Notes under the pieces: model-generated
Told to the model about the DNA's origin: nothing
The model's database searches: none
What the model saw: the letters and a program-made list of their open reading frames with translations, nothing else
Translations under genes and position numbers: made by a program
Origin: DATFVA01 sp963743325
GTDB lineage: Bacteria > Bacteroidota > Ignavibacteria > Ignavibacteriales > Ignavibacteriaceae
Assembly (NCBI GenBank): GCA_963743325.1
Contig: CAVUOZ010000013.1
Location: 166,146 to 230,145 of the forward strand
Length of the DNA: 64,000 nt
Direction: 5' to 3'
Shown here: positions 29,388 to 38,019 of the stretch, piece after piece
Position numbering within the stretch: position 1 is the first letter of the stretch
Layout: each line of letters opens with the position of its first letter

Positions 29388-30454
29388 AAAGCCCTCACAA
29401 ACATATCAAAGATGAATTCACTGTCGTCTGGACCCGGCGAAGCCTCCGGGTGAAACTGTGCTGCAAAGAACGGTTTTGAAATATGAATGATTCCTTCATT
29501 CGTTCCGTCATTGTCATTTACGAACCATTCACGCCAGTCTTCGGGAAGTGTTTCTGTTTCGACAGCGAAACCATGATTCTGTGAAGTAATGTATGTCCTC
29601 TTCGTTCCTGTCTCATTACAGGGCTGGTTGTGACCCCTATGACCGTATTTTAATTTATAAGTATTCGCGCCTGCAGCAAGTCCCAGTACCTGGCTTCCAA
29701 GACATATTCCGAGTATAGGTATACTTCTTTCCATTGCTTTTCGTGCATTTTTAATTGTTGTTGTGCATATTTTAGGATCACCTGGACCATTTGATAAAAC
29801 TATTCCATCAGCCTTTTCTTTATGAAAATCATAATCATACGGCACACGCAGTACTGATATATTTCTTCCAAGGAATGCCTGGATAACATTATTTTTTGTC
29901 CCGCAGTCAACCAGTATGACTTTCTTGCCATTACGCAGATATTCAACCGGTTCTTTCACACATACTTCACTTACAAGATCAATTTTATTTATATCCTGGA
30001 AATCTGTATCTGTTTTTTCATCAATAATGATTTTCCCTAGCATAGTTCCCTGGTCTCTTAATTTGCGGGTAAGCATTCTCGTATCAATTGCAGTGATACC
30101 GGGGATTTTCTGCTCCTTCATCCATTGGCCAAGAGATTGTTTTGCATTCCAGTGTGAATATTCTTCCGAATAATCTGAAACTATCAGTGCACGGCAGTGT
30201 ATCCGGTCCGATTCAAAATTTTTTAACATCCCGTTTTCCTTTTCATCGCCGGGAACGCCATAATTACCTATAAGGGGATAAGTACATACCAGTATTTGTC
30301 CACGGTAAGAAGGATCCGTCATTGTTTCCGGGTATCCTACCATTCCTGTGTTAAAAACGACTTCACCGTTAGTATTCCCCTCGTATCCAAAGCTTTTCCC
30401 GGTAAATTCCGAACCCTCTTCAAGCACTAACCTTGCGTTTTTTGTGTCTATCAT
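29384..30454 (-). CDS. carA: Carbamoyl phosphate synthase small subunit
   Basis: A 356-residue glutamine amidotransferase subunit that passes ammonia to CarB. The N-terminal domain has the LEEGSEFTGKSFGYEGNTNG start and VVFNTGMVGYPETMTDPSY. The class I amidotransferase half has the nucleophile Cys in PILGICLGSQVLGLA and the His-Glu pair in AAQFHPEASPGP. I chose the ATG at 30454, with AAAGG about 10 bases upstream, rather than a TTG at 30472. It leads the carAB operon and sits 30 bases after a terminator-like hairpin. Confidence 0.96.
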   Translation of the reverse strand: MIDTKNARLVLEEGSEFTGKSFGYEGNTNGEVVFNTGMVGYPETMTDPSYRGQILVCTYPLIGNYGVPGDEKENGMLKNFESDRIHCRALIVSDYSEEYSHWNAKQSLGQWMKEQKIPGITAIDTRMLTRKLRDQGTMLGKIIIDEKTDTDFQDINKIDLVSEVCVKEPVEYLRNGKKVILVDCGTKNNVIQAFLGRNISVLRVPYDYDFHKEKADGIVLSNGPGDPKICTTTIKNARKAMERSIPILGICLGSQVLGLAAGANTYKLKYGHRGHNQPCNETGTKRTYITSQNHGFAVETETLPEDWREWFVNDNDGTNEGIIHISKPFFAAQFHPEASPGPDDSEFIFDMFVRAL

Positions 30455-30484
30455 TAAATCGCAGCCTTTCAAATACGTTTAGAC

Positions 30485-30511
30485 AAAAAAATAGCCACTC
30501 GTTGAGCGGCT
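30485..30511 (-). terminator. Terminator hairpin in the carA leader, possible attenuator
   Basis: On the minus strand, AGCCGCTC-AAC-GAGTGGCT forms an 8-bp stem with one G-T pair, followed by seven T residues. It ends about 30 bases before the carA start. Upstream bases TCTCT...AGAGA could form a small competing hairpin. The position suits transcription attenuation of pyrimidine synthesis, but a terminator for a separate short transcript is also possible. Confidence 0.6.
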
Positions 30512-30814
30512 AAAAAGTCTCTGTTGAAAAGAGAATATGTATAAATTTTAATTTTTTAGAAGACAATTATTTTCCGGTTTGAATTGTTAATATACAGCAA
30601 AGAGATTTCAGTTTCAATTTTACAATTTAATAATTTGATTATTATATTGATCTAAAATAAATTTACTCAGAAGAATAATTTTTTGAGTTTTAACACATTC
30701 TGAAAATTTTGATAATTAACTATTTTTCTAAACTAAAATCTTCCAAGGGAACTTTCAACTCTATAAATAACCAGCTTCTATTTTTAAAACTAACCCCAAT
30801 CCAAATCATTACAA
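30512..30814. promoter_or_regulatory. Divergent promoter region, carAB and phoH
   Basis: Three hundred AT-rich bases separate the carA leader hairpin from the plus-strand PhoH-family gene. They should contain both promoters. No PyrR-type binding loop or repeat could be recognised. Confidence 0.45.
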
Positions 30815-32158
30815 ATGAAAAACAAAAAAGCTCCAAAGACTTTTATCCTGGATACGAATGTTATTCTGCACGACTCATCATCAATACTTCAGTTCCAGGA
30901 GAATGATGTAGTAATTCCTCTTACTGTTATTGAAGAGCTTGATCATTTCAAAAGGGGCAGCCAGGTTATAAATCTTAACGCAAGAGAGTTTGCAAGGACA
31001 CTCGATTCTCTCACCGGTACGGCTATTTTTAACGGCGGAGTATCACTGGGAAAAGGTAAGGGAAAGGTGCGTGTTGGTTTTTCACGGGGAATCAGTTCTG
31101 AAATAAAGGAGCTGTTTACTGAAGATAATCCCGATCACCGCATACTGTCTGTTGCCATGGATTTTGTCAAAAGACAGAAAGATTCTTCTTCCGTTATACT
31201 GGTTACTAAAGATGTAAATCTCAGGATGAAAGCTAAAGCCCTTGGTATTCACGCCGAGGATTATACCACCGACCGTGTAAGCAGTGTGGAAGGGCTTTAC
31301 AGCGGGAAGGAGATAGTTGAAGATTTTGAAGATGATTTAATTATAAAACTTTTCCAGACACCATTCGAAATCGAAGCAAAGAAAATTATCAAAAAGCTTA
31401 ATTCTGAACCGGTTCCAAATAAATATTATATTTTCAAAAATCCTAACAGATCGGTGCTGGCTTACCTCGACAAAGAAATGGAGTTTTTCCGGAAGGTAGA
31501 TAAAAACACCATATATGGAATTAAGCCCAGGAATGCAGAACAGACTTTTGCCGTTGAAGCCTTAACCAATAATGATGTCCCGCTCGTTTCATTAACCGGG
31601 AAAGCCGGGACGGGTAAAACCCTCCTTGCGCTGGCCAGCGCTCTTAATGTCAGGAAGAATTACAGGCAGATCTATGTAGCCCGACCAATTGTTCCTTTAA
31701 GCAATAAGGATATTGGTTTCCTTCCCGGCGATGTCCAGAGCAAAATAGAACCTTATATGCAACCTTTATGGGATAATCTTCGTGTAATACAGGATCAGTT
31801 TTCTGAGACTGATAAACAGCACCAGGCAATAAATAGCATGATAAAGGATAATAAGCTGGTCATTGAAGCGCTTTCCTATATCAGGGGACGCAGCCTGCAG
31901 AGGATATTCTTTATCGTCGATGAAGCTCAGAACCTTACCCCACACGAAATAAAGACAATTATTACCCGTGTAGGCGAAGGTTCAAAAATTGTATTTACGG
32001 GTGATATTTACCAGATCGATCATCCCTACCTTGATTCGCAGTCAAATGGCTTATCATTCCTGATTGATCATTTTAAGGGACAGAAATTATACGCCCATAT
32101 AAATCTTGAAAAAGGGGAAAGATCGGTGCTGGCTGAGCTGGCAGCTAATCTTTTATGA
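30815..32158 (+). CDS. PIN-PhoH fusion (PhoH2-type RNA helicase/nuclease)
   Basis: A 447-residue protein with an N-terminal PIN nuclease domain, KTFILDTNVILHDSSSIL near residues 6-24, where the first conserved Asp is visible. Later acidic positions lie in EELDHF and VTKDVNLRMKAK. The C-terminal PhoH ATPase has Walker A in LTGKAGTGKTLLA near 263 and Walker B in RIFFIVDEAQNLTPHE near 366. In characterised PhoH2 proteins this pair works as an ATP-dependent RNA unwinding and cleaving enzyme. Here the gene stands alone with no antitoxin upstream. It is divergent from carAB. Confidence 0.92.
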   Translation: MKNKKAPKTFILDTNVILHDSSSILQFQENDVVIPLTVIEELDHFKRGSQVINLNAREFARTLDSLTGTAIFNGGVSLGKGKGKVRVGFSRGISSEIKELFTEDNPDHRILSVAMDFVKRQKDSSSVILVTKDVNLRMKAKALGIHAEDYTTDRVSSVEGLYSGKEIVEDFEDDLIIKLFQTPFEIEAKKIIKKLNSEPVPNKYYIFKNPNRSVLAYLDKEMEFFRKVDKNTIYGIKPRNAEQTFAVEALTNNDVPLVSLTGKAGTGKTLLALASALNVRKNYRQIYVARPIVPLSNKDIGFLPGDVQSKIEPYMQPLWDNLRVIQDQFSETDKQHQAINSMIKDNKLVIEALSYIRGRSLQRIFFIVDEAQNLTPHEIKTIITRVGEGSKIVFTGDIYQIDHPYLDSQSNGLSFLIDHFKGQKLYAHINLEKGERSVLAELAANLL

Positions 32159-32215
32159 GTATTTTATTCCCGAGTTCATTATCTTAAAAGTAATTAACAA
32201 TTTCTTTTATAGCAT

Positions 32216-33031
32216 ATGAAAAAGATATTTACAAAATTCATACTGTTTTTATTTACCATAATATTTTTCACCGGCTGCCTTGAGGTAAACACAACTATTC
32301 ATTTGAACAAGGATGGTTCCGGAACACTGGAAGAATCAGTTTTAATGAGCAGCCAGGTTGTACAAATGATTTCAGCTTTCGCAACATCATTTGATTCTAC
32401 TGCTGTTGATACCAATAAGTTCAGTCTCTTTAAAGAAGAGGAGCTTATTGCAGATACTGCTAAATACGGAAGCGGGATAAAATATCTCAGCGGGAAAGAA
32501 ATTAAAGAGGATGGAAGAGAAGGTTATAATGTTATTTACTCGTTTAATAATATTAATGACCTGAAGATCAACCAGAATCCTAATTCAAAGCTCGATATGG
32601 AGGGAGTTGAGTTTCAGGAAGATACTGCCAATGAATTTCTCCATTTTGATTTTACCCCCGGTGAACCTGCATCATTAACGATTAAATTACCATTAATAAA
32701 GGATCAGGAAGTTTCAAATGAAGTCCCTTCGCAGGATACTCTTTCAAATACTGAGGGTATGGATGAACTTCTGAAACTTATGAAAGATATGAGAATAGCT
32801 CTGAATCTTGATGTTAACGGGAAAATTACCGAGACTAACGCAAGCTATGTCAAGGGATCTCAGGTAACATTATTTGATATCAATTTTAATGAACTGCTTG
32901 ATAATCCGGAAAAGCTGAAAATGTTTAAGCAGCAGAATCCTAAAAACCTTGAAGAAATTAAAAAGATTGTAGAAAATCTCCCCGGAGTGAAAGTGGAACT
33001 TAATAATGTGGTAAATATCAGTTTTGAGTGA
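32216..33031 (+). CDS. Hypothetical lipoprotein
   Basis: A 271-residue protein with a lipoprotein signal (MKKIFTKFILFLFTIIFFTGC, the Cys at residue 21 being the acylation site). The mature start, EVNTTIHLNKDGSGTLEESVLMSS, has a beta-hairpin pattern found in small lipoproteins. Acidic and Asn-rich regions follow, with SKLDMEGVEFQED and a repeat-free C-terminus. I do not recognise a named domain. It lies 57 bases after phoH on the same strand and could be in the same transcript. Confidence 0.7.
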   Translation: MKKIFTKFILFLFTIIFFTGCLEVNTTIHLNKDGSGTLEESVLMSSQVVQMISAFATSFDSTAVDTNKFSLFKEEELIADTAKYGSGIKYLSGKEIKEDGREGYNVIYSFNNINDLKINQNPNSKLDMEGVEFQEDTANEFLHFDFTPGEPASLTIKLPLIKDQEVSNEVPSQDTLSNTEGMDELLKLMKDMRIALNLDVNGKITETNASYVKGSQVTLFDINFNELLDNPEKLKMFKQQNPKNLEEIKKIVENLPGVKVELNNVVNISFE

Positions 33032-33343
33032 TTCCCCCTCACTTGAACTTAAACTTGAACTGAACCTGATTCTAGTTCAAGGCATTCCATTCCAAAACGG
33101 TCTTTAATTAGGCCGTCTGTTATCAGGAGTCATGTCTGTACAAAATAGGTGTTTACAGAAAGTCCTACCCGGCATAATGGCATTTATTACAACTTCTTAA
33201 ATATCAGAATACCGTAAAAAAATTAATAAATTACATGTATTTGAGTCTTTACGTAATTGGTTTTATGTGAAGAAAATCAAATAAAACCAATAAGATTTAA
33301 ACGGTATAATGTTTATTTTATGGTGTTTAATATTGATTTGACA
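33032..33343. other. Intergenic region
   Basis: About 310 bases without a gene. A TATAAT box at about 33304 may be the promoter of the next gene. No hairpin with a T-run or repeat family copy was identified. Confidence 0.4.
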
Positions 33344-33847
33344 ATGCAGCGTTTTACTTATCCATATTTCTATAAACTCATATTCCGCTTTGGAAATATC
33401 CCTGTGACGATCATTCTTTCAATATATCTCGTTCCGGCAGTCGTGAATCTCGATAAAAATCTGGTTTACCTGATTCCGGTTATACTGCTTCTGCTGATGA
33501 TATACCTGTTAAACAAACACTACCTTAATCTCTACAAAATTATACCCTATAAAATTGAGGCTGATGAAGAGAAGATGGTCTGCACAGATTTTATTTTTTC
33601 TAAAAAGGAATTCACTATTTATTATGGTGATGTTGAGACACTTACAGGGGGTATTTTTGAAGGCAGATTCTCAGGTGTGATGAAAGTATGCGACAGGAAG
33701 AACCAGGTCTGTATAGGATTTTTCAACAAGTTAAGAAATTCCGATAAACTTCAGACGCTCCTGCTTAGTAAAGTTCCGCGTAAGGTTTACGATGATATCG
33801 TTGACAAACTCGGCCTGAAAAACAAAAAGGATGATAAAAAGAATTAA
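33344..33847 (+). CDS. Two-helix membrane protein with PH-like C-terminal domain
   Basis: A 167-residue protein from the ATG at 33344. The open frame extends upstream to a TTG at 33257, but a TATAAT element near 33304 makes those starts unlikely; an ATG at 33320 remains possible. Two adjacent hydrophobic helices (FGNIPVTIILSIYLVPAVV and LVYLIPVILLLLMIYLL) are followed by about 100 cytoplasmic residues. In these, YKIEADEEKMVCTDFIFSKKEFTIYYGDVETLTGG looks like the start of a bacterial PH/YdbS-like domain. I assign no function. Confidence 0.6.
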   Translation: MQRFTYPYFYKLIFRFGNIPVTIILSIYLVPAVVNLDKNLVYLIPVILLLLMIYLLNKHYLNLYKIIPYKIEADEEKMVCTDFIFSKKEFTIYYGDVETLTGGIFEGRFSGVMKVCDRKNQVCIGFFNKLRNSDKLQTLLLSKVPRKVYDDIVDKLGLKNKKDDKKN

Positions 33848-33918
33848 CCTGTTGAATTGACTTAATAGTTTACACACCTTTCCATATTTGAGATACTAAA
33901 ATTGAAATGGTAAATTTT

Positions 33919-33980
33919 CTTTGTGTCTTAACGACTTCATGGCAAAATAAATTCACCACAAAGACGCAAAGGCGCTAAGT
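33919..33980. repeat. Dispersed CACAAAGACGCAAAGGCGC-type repeat
   Basis: The stretch at 33952-33979 reads TTCACCACAAAGACGCAAAG and continues GCGCTAAG. Copies of this kind of sequence are scattered between genes in many bacterial genomes. A near-inverted partner, CTTTGTGTCTT at about 33919-33930, precedes it, so RNA from here could fold. Its function is not known to me. Confidence 0.4.
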
Positions 33981-34048
33981 CCAGGAAAATAAATTTATAA
34001 TACCTTAATTTGACGATCGGTTCAATGTACTGATAGAAATTATTATTT

Positions 34049-35101
34049 ATGAAAATAGCTGTTTTATTATCCGGCGGGGTTGACAGCTCTGTCGCATTAA
34101 AATTATTAAAAGACGAAGGCCACGATCTTACAGCTTTTTACCTGAAGATATGGCTGCAGGATGAATTCTCTTTCCTAGGTGAATGCCCCTGGGAGGAGGA
34201 TCTTGAATACGGACGCGGGGTATGTAAGCAATTAGGTGTTCCGCTTGAAGTACTTCCCTTGCAAAATGAATACTGGGATACAGTTGTAACATACACGCTT
34301 ACAGAAATAAAAGAGGGCCGTACCCCTAATCCTGACGTATTCTGCAACAGCTTAATTAAGTTCGGTCAGTTTTATGAGAAAATCGACAGCTCATTTGAAA
34401 AAGTTGCAAGCGGACATTATGCAAGAGTGGAAGTAGATGATGGAAAATTCACTCTTAAAAGATCGCCCGATCCGGTCAAAGACCAGACCTATTTTCTGGC
34501 TTATTTGACTCAGCAGCAGTTAAGCAGAGCTTTGTTCCCTATAGGCAGGTTTAATAAATCCGACGTAAGAGAACTGGCCGAAAAAACCGATCTTCCTAAT
34601 AAAACCAGAAAAGACAGCCAGGGAATCTGTTTCCTTGGACAGATAAAGTTTGCGGAGTTTATAAAGCATCATCTCGGTGTTAAAAAGGGTGAGATCATAG
34701 ATATTGCTTCGGGCAAAGTGATGGGTGTGCATGATGGTTATTACTATTATACAATAGGGCAGCGTTCAGGACTGGGTCTTGGCGGAGGTCCCTGGTATGT
34801 CGTTAAAAAAGATATTGAAGAAAATATAATTTTTATTTCGCACGAGAATACTGCTATCAGGGATAGACTTCAGTTTGAAGCCGGAAAGTTTAACTGGATA
34901 AATGAATGTCCTTCTGAAGGAAAAGATTATAGGATAAAGATCAGGCACGGTGTTAATTTTTATAACTGTAAATTAGAATTTTCCGGAAAAGATCAAGCAC
35001 TGGTTACGCTTAACAGACCTGATAAAGGGATTGCACCCGGTCAGTTTGCGGTATTTTATGATGATGAAGTCTGTCTCGGCGGCGGCGTAATTCTTCTTTA
35101 A
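34049..35101 (+). CDS. mnmA: tRNA-specific 2-thiouridylase
   Basis: A 350-residue enzyme that thiolates U34 of the wobble base in Lys, Glu and Gln tRNAs. The PP-loop SGGVDSS is at residues 8-14. The first catalytic Cys lies in TPNPDVFCN near 98 and the second in SQGICFLG near 193, the pair needed for sulfur transfer. The C-terminal beta-barrel has the YYYTIGQRSGLGLGGGPWYV motif. Length is normal for the family. No ribosome binding site is obvious. It appears to be a single-gene unit ending before the hairpin at 35111. Confidence 0.95.
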   Translation: MKIAVLLSGGVDSSVALKLLKDEGHDLTAFYLKIWLQDEFSFLGECPWEEDLEYGRGVCKQLGVPLEVLPLQNEYWDTVVTYTLTEIKEGRTPNPDVFCNSLIKFGQFYEKIDSSFEKVASGHYARVEVDDGKFTLKRSPDPVKDQTYFLAYLTQQQLSRALFPIGRFNKSDVRELAEKTDLPNKTRKDSQGICFLGQIKFAEFIKHHLGVKKGEIIDIASGKVMGVHDGYYYYTIGQRSGLGLGGGPWYVVKKDIEENIIFISHENTAIRDRLQFEAGKFNWINECPSEGKDYRIKIRHGVNFYNCKLEFSGKDQALVTLNRPDKGIAPGQFAVFYDDEVCLGGGVILL

Positions 35102-35110
35102 AATACAAAA

Positions 35111-35133
35111 GGTGAGAACTCAATTATCTCACC
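35111..35133 (+). terminator. Hairpin after mnmA
   Basis: GGTGAGA and TCTCACC form a 7-bp stem 9 bases after the mnmA stop. The T-rich tract (AATTTTTT) is about 13 bases further on, so this is a weak terminator or a 3' stabilising hairpin. Confidence 0.5.
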
Positions 35134-35178
35134 ATTTGCAAATGTAATTTTTTAATTAAAAATTTGGTTGATATTTTA

Positions 35179-35292
35179 TTATCTGTTAACACTCAATTTT
35201 TTCATCTGCCTGGCTACCTTTTTCGAGTTTGTGCGGGCAATGATGACAAGAACAGAGAGATAGAGGACTACTCCAATTTCAATGTATTCCAT
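35179..35292 (-). CDS. 37-residue single-helix membrane peptide
   Basis: A short minus-strand frame begins with ATG at 35292, 6 bases after a strong ribosome binding site (AAAAGGAGCC). It encodes MEYIEIGVVLYLSVLVIIAR, a single membrane helix, followed by a basic tail (TNSKKVARQMKKLSVNR) and a TAA stop. The combination of a perfect Shine-Dalgarno, a clean hydrophobic segment and a positive C-terminal tail makes it a credible small membrane protein. It fits the positive-inside rule with the tail in the cytoplasm. It fills most of an otherwise empty gap. No family is recognised. Confidence 0.6.
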   Translation of the reverse strand: MEYIEIGVVLYLSVLVIIARTNSKKVARQMKKLSVNR

Positions 35293-35480
35293 TATGGCTC
35301 CTTTTGATTTTGAACGTTCGACAGAAATTTAGCAATTTTGGTGCCATCCGTCACATTTTACATTATAGGAAAATTTAATGATACTTTCCTGCTGATGTAT
35401 ATAAATAGCAGGTAAATATTACAAAAGTATGAAAAAAAGAACTCCAGCGGTCAAATATTAAAATAATTATCGGGATAAAA

Positions 35481-36623
35481 ATGATTGTCTTTTTTTCGGT
35501 TTTTTTTGCAGTATATGCAGCGGTTAACTATTATATCTTCATCCGGGGCTGGCAGGCATTAACGATATACCCTCACTTAAAGATCATATACTTAATTCTC
35601 TTCCTTATAGTTTCTCTTTCATTTATTATTTCAAAAATTCTCACGGAGCGGATACCTTTAATCCTGTATGATACTTTGCAATGGATCGGTTCTTTCTGGT
35701 TTGCTTTCATGCTCTATTTCATTCTAAGCATTGTATTATTAGATCTGCTGAGATTACTAAATTACTTCTTTTCATTTTTCCCTGCTTCCGTAGCAACTAA
35801 TTACGATATATGGAAATTCGGAATTCTAATAGCTGTTATAGCGTTATCATCAGTAATAGTTATTGCAGGCTATATCAATACAAGGATATTAAATGTTAAA
35901 AACCTTGAGATTACAATAGATAAAAGATCATCCTCATTAAATGAACTAAGGATTGTTTCCTTTGCAGATATCCATCTTACTGCTATGAATAATGAAAAAC
36001 TGCTGGGCAGAATTATAGATAAATCAAATGATCTTAATCCGGATATTGTTTTAATCCCGGGTGATTTTGTTGATGAAAAATCCGCCTGGCTTAGAGCCAG
36101 GGGGATAGGAGAATCTTTTTTCAGGATTAAATCTAAATACGGTGTTTATGCCTGCACAGGAAACCACGAGTATATTGTAGGTGTTAGCGATGCTTCAGAA
36201 TTCATAAGGAGCCATAATATTAAGCTGCTGCAGGATGAAATGATTATAGTCGACAGCTCTTTCTGCATTGCCGCACGGGATGACCGAAGCAAAAAGCAGT
36301 TTACAGGCAAGGACAGAAAACCATTAAAAGATATTCTTGCTAACAAAAATGAGAACCTGCCATTAATTCTTATGGATCATACTCCGTTTGGTCTTGAGGA
36401 GGCAGAAGAGAATAATGTTGATCTGCAGTTATCGGGACATACGCATCACGCACAGATGTGGCCATTAAATTTTATTACTCAGATGATCTACGAAAAAGAC
36501 TACGGTTACCTGAGAAAAGGATATACTCAATATTATATAACCTGCGGCGTTGGTACCTGGGGCCCCCCTGTGCGCACCGGGAGCAGGACAGAGATTGTAA
36601 ATATTAAAGTTAATTTTGAATAG
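35481..36623 (+). CDS. Membrane-anchored metallophosphoesterase (YkuE-like)
   Basis: A 380-residue protein. Four membrane helices fill residues 1-135. The calcineurin-like phosphoesterase domain follows with all its metal-binding motifs in order: FADIHL near 160, PGDFVDE near 193, TGNHEY near 227, MDHTPF near 298 and GHTHHAQMWP near 319. The C-terminus YYITCGVGTWGPPVRTGSRTEI closes the fold. Related membrane-anchored enzymes act on phospholipid or nucleotide substrates, but the substrate here is unknown. No ribosome binding site close to the ATG is evident. Confidence 0.9.
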   Translation: MIVFFSVFFAVYAAVNYYIFIRGWQALTIYPHLKIIYLILFLIVSLSFIISKILTERIPLILYDTLQWIGSFWFAFMLYFILSIVLLDLLRLLNYFFSFFPASVATNYDIWKFGILIAVIALSSVIVIAGYINTRILNVKNLEITIDKRSSSLNELRIVSFADIHLTAMNNEKLLGRIIDKSNDLNPDIVLIPGDFVDEKSAWLRARGIGESFFRIKSKYGVYACTGNHEYIVGVSDASEFIRSHNIKLLQDEMIIVDSSFCIAARDDRSKKQFTGKDRKPLKDILANKNENLPLILMDHTPFGLEEAEENNVDLQLSGHTHHAQMWPLNFITQMIYEKDYGYLRKGYTQYYITCGVGTWGPPVRTGSRTEIVNIKVNFE

Positions 36624-37113
36624 CAGAAATGGGTAGCCGCTAATCTGCTTGGCGGGAGACAGTTCCGCGAATGGGATTAGAGGGGAGAAGCAATCGGATA
36701 TTGTTAAGGAAATGAGACCGGAGCCGGAACAAAGGTTAACACCGGGTTTCTAACCCGGCAGAATACTGAATAAGCACAAGAATAGTAACTGTTTTAAAAG
36801 TTTCTATGCTATTTGTGTTTTGCTATATAAACCGTTCAAACGGTTAGTCGATATTCTATATTGATTCTGTCACATGACTAAGTCAGGTGTCGACCTTTAC
36901 AATATACACGATTTCAACATGTCTCTGTTGCCGGCAGGCAGGATATTAGCGGATTCGCCGGATATATTAAACTGATAAATCGGTTGAGCGGATTGCTTTG
37001 TTTTTAATTTCCCATAGCTAAGGCTATGGGCTTCTGGTTCATGACCATAAAAATGCACCTTAAAAGATGCACGTCTCTAAGGAGCATAATTAATATTTAC
37101 AGAAAAGATCGCT
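36624..37113. repeat. Intergenic island of short palindromes
   Basis: There is no gene in these 490 bases, but several inverted repeats follow each other. They are CCGGGTTTCTAACCCGG at 36742-36758, AACCGTTCAAACGGTT at 36830-36845 and CCCATAGCTAAGGCTATGGG at 37011-37030. A GCCGGCAGGCAGG fragment near 36932 may be part of the ACCTGC...GCAGGT palindrome family. The island looks like an accumulation of unrelated small repeats. Confidence 0.65.
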
Positions 37114-38019
37114 CTAGAAATTTACTGTAATACCGAATTTAAACTGATCATACGCAAGAGGTGCGGCACTATTGAAAGGCCAGTTCATTTCGGTCTGCCT
37201 TAATTCATAAATTCCATAAGATAAAGCATTTTTAAGGATGAAGCTCATTACCGGTCCTGCATAGGGTGATGAATGCATTATCTGTTTAACGAACTCATCG
37301 ACAAGAAATTGTCCTCCGGCTTCTATTGCAGCGCTTCCCAGCCATTTCCAGAATAAGTGCCGCGGGAAAATTACTGCTCTCTCATAAGAGGCATCAAACG
37401 TAAGCATCGGAATTACTTTAATTTTTATCCCGCCTTCGGTGTTCGTACCAAATCTGAAGGATCCGTCAAAATTATTCAGTAATGCTTCATCTTCGGCAGG
37501 AATTTCCTGATCCTTCAAATCCAGCCTGGACCACGAAAGGTCATAAGAATAATAAGGAATAATTGATCCGCTGCCGATCCGGTACCCGTAACCGAATGCC
37601 TTACCGGCTCCGAATCTCCAGGTGTCATTTTTAAGCTCTGATGAGGAAAGAGTAGAATTACTTAGATCAGTGGAAATATTGGAGAGGAAAAGATACTTGA
37701 AATCATAGTCAATAATGTTATCCTCCCACTTATAGTTTTTCTCGTTTGTATAGCCTAGCTTTAACTCGAGTAAATTAGGATTGGCAAACTCCCCGGAGAA
37801 ATTATCCAGACTCATCCCGGAGATTCCGTACCGGAGGTCAACAGTTGGACTTCCTTTAAAATCTACTTTTACAGATTCCATATCATGGTGAAAATCTTCC
37901 CAGTCGTGCCAGTCCCAATCTGATTCTGTTGTATCAGCCTTCGCTGCTCCCTCCTGTGGAAAAGCATACGTTGAAAGCAGGATAATCATAAAAATAGTCA
38001 GTAAATATTTTATCTTCAT
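37114..38019 (-). CDS. Hypothetical exported outer-membrane protein
   Basis: A 301-residue protein with a signal peptide (MKIKYLLTIFMIILLSTYAFPQ). An acidic, Trp- and His-rich stretch follows (DWDWHDWEDFHHDM near residues 34-48). The rest has strand-like segments (LRYGISGMSLDNFSG, WRFGAGKAFGYGYRIGSGSIIPYYSY) and ends KFGITVNF with a terminal Phe. This suits an outer-membrane barrel of 8-12 strands. The His/Asp/Trp-rich segment could bind metal, but that is a guess. AGGGT lies a few bases before the ATG. No family is recognised. Confidence 0.65.
   Translation of the reverse strand: MKIKYLLTIFMIILLSTYAFPQEGAAKADTTESDWDWHDWEDFHHDMESVKVDFKGSPTVDLRYGISGMSLDNFSGEFANPNLLELKLGYTNEKNYKWEDNIIDYDFKYLFLSNISTDLSNSTLSSSELKNDTWRFGAGKAFGYGYRIGSGSIIPYYSYDLSWSRLDLKDQEIPAEDEALLNNFDGSFRFGTNTEGGIKIKVIPMLTFDASYERAVIFPRHLFWKWLGSAAIEAGGQFLVDEFVKQIMHSSPYAGPVMSFILKNALSYGIYELRQTEMNWPFNSAAPLAYDQFKFGITVNF

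Noticed and set aside
30815..32158. PIN domain as part of a toxin-antitoxin pair
   Set aside because: The PIN domain is fused to PhoH and there is no small antitoxin gene upstream, so the PhoH2 toxin-antitoxin arrangement of mycobacteria is not seen.
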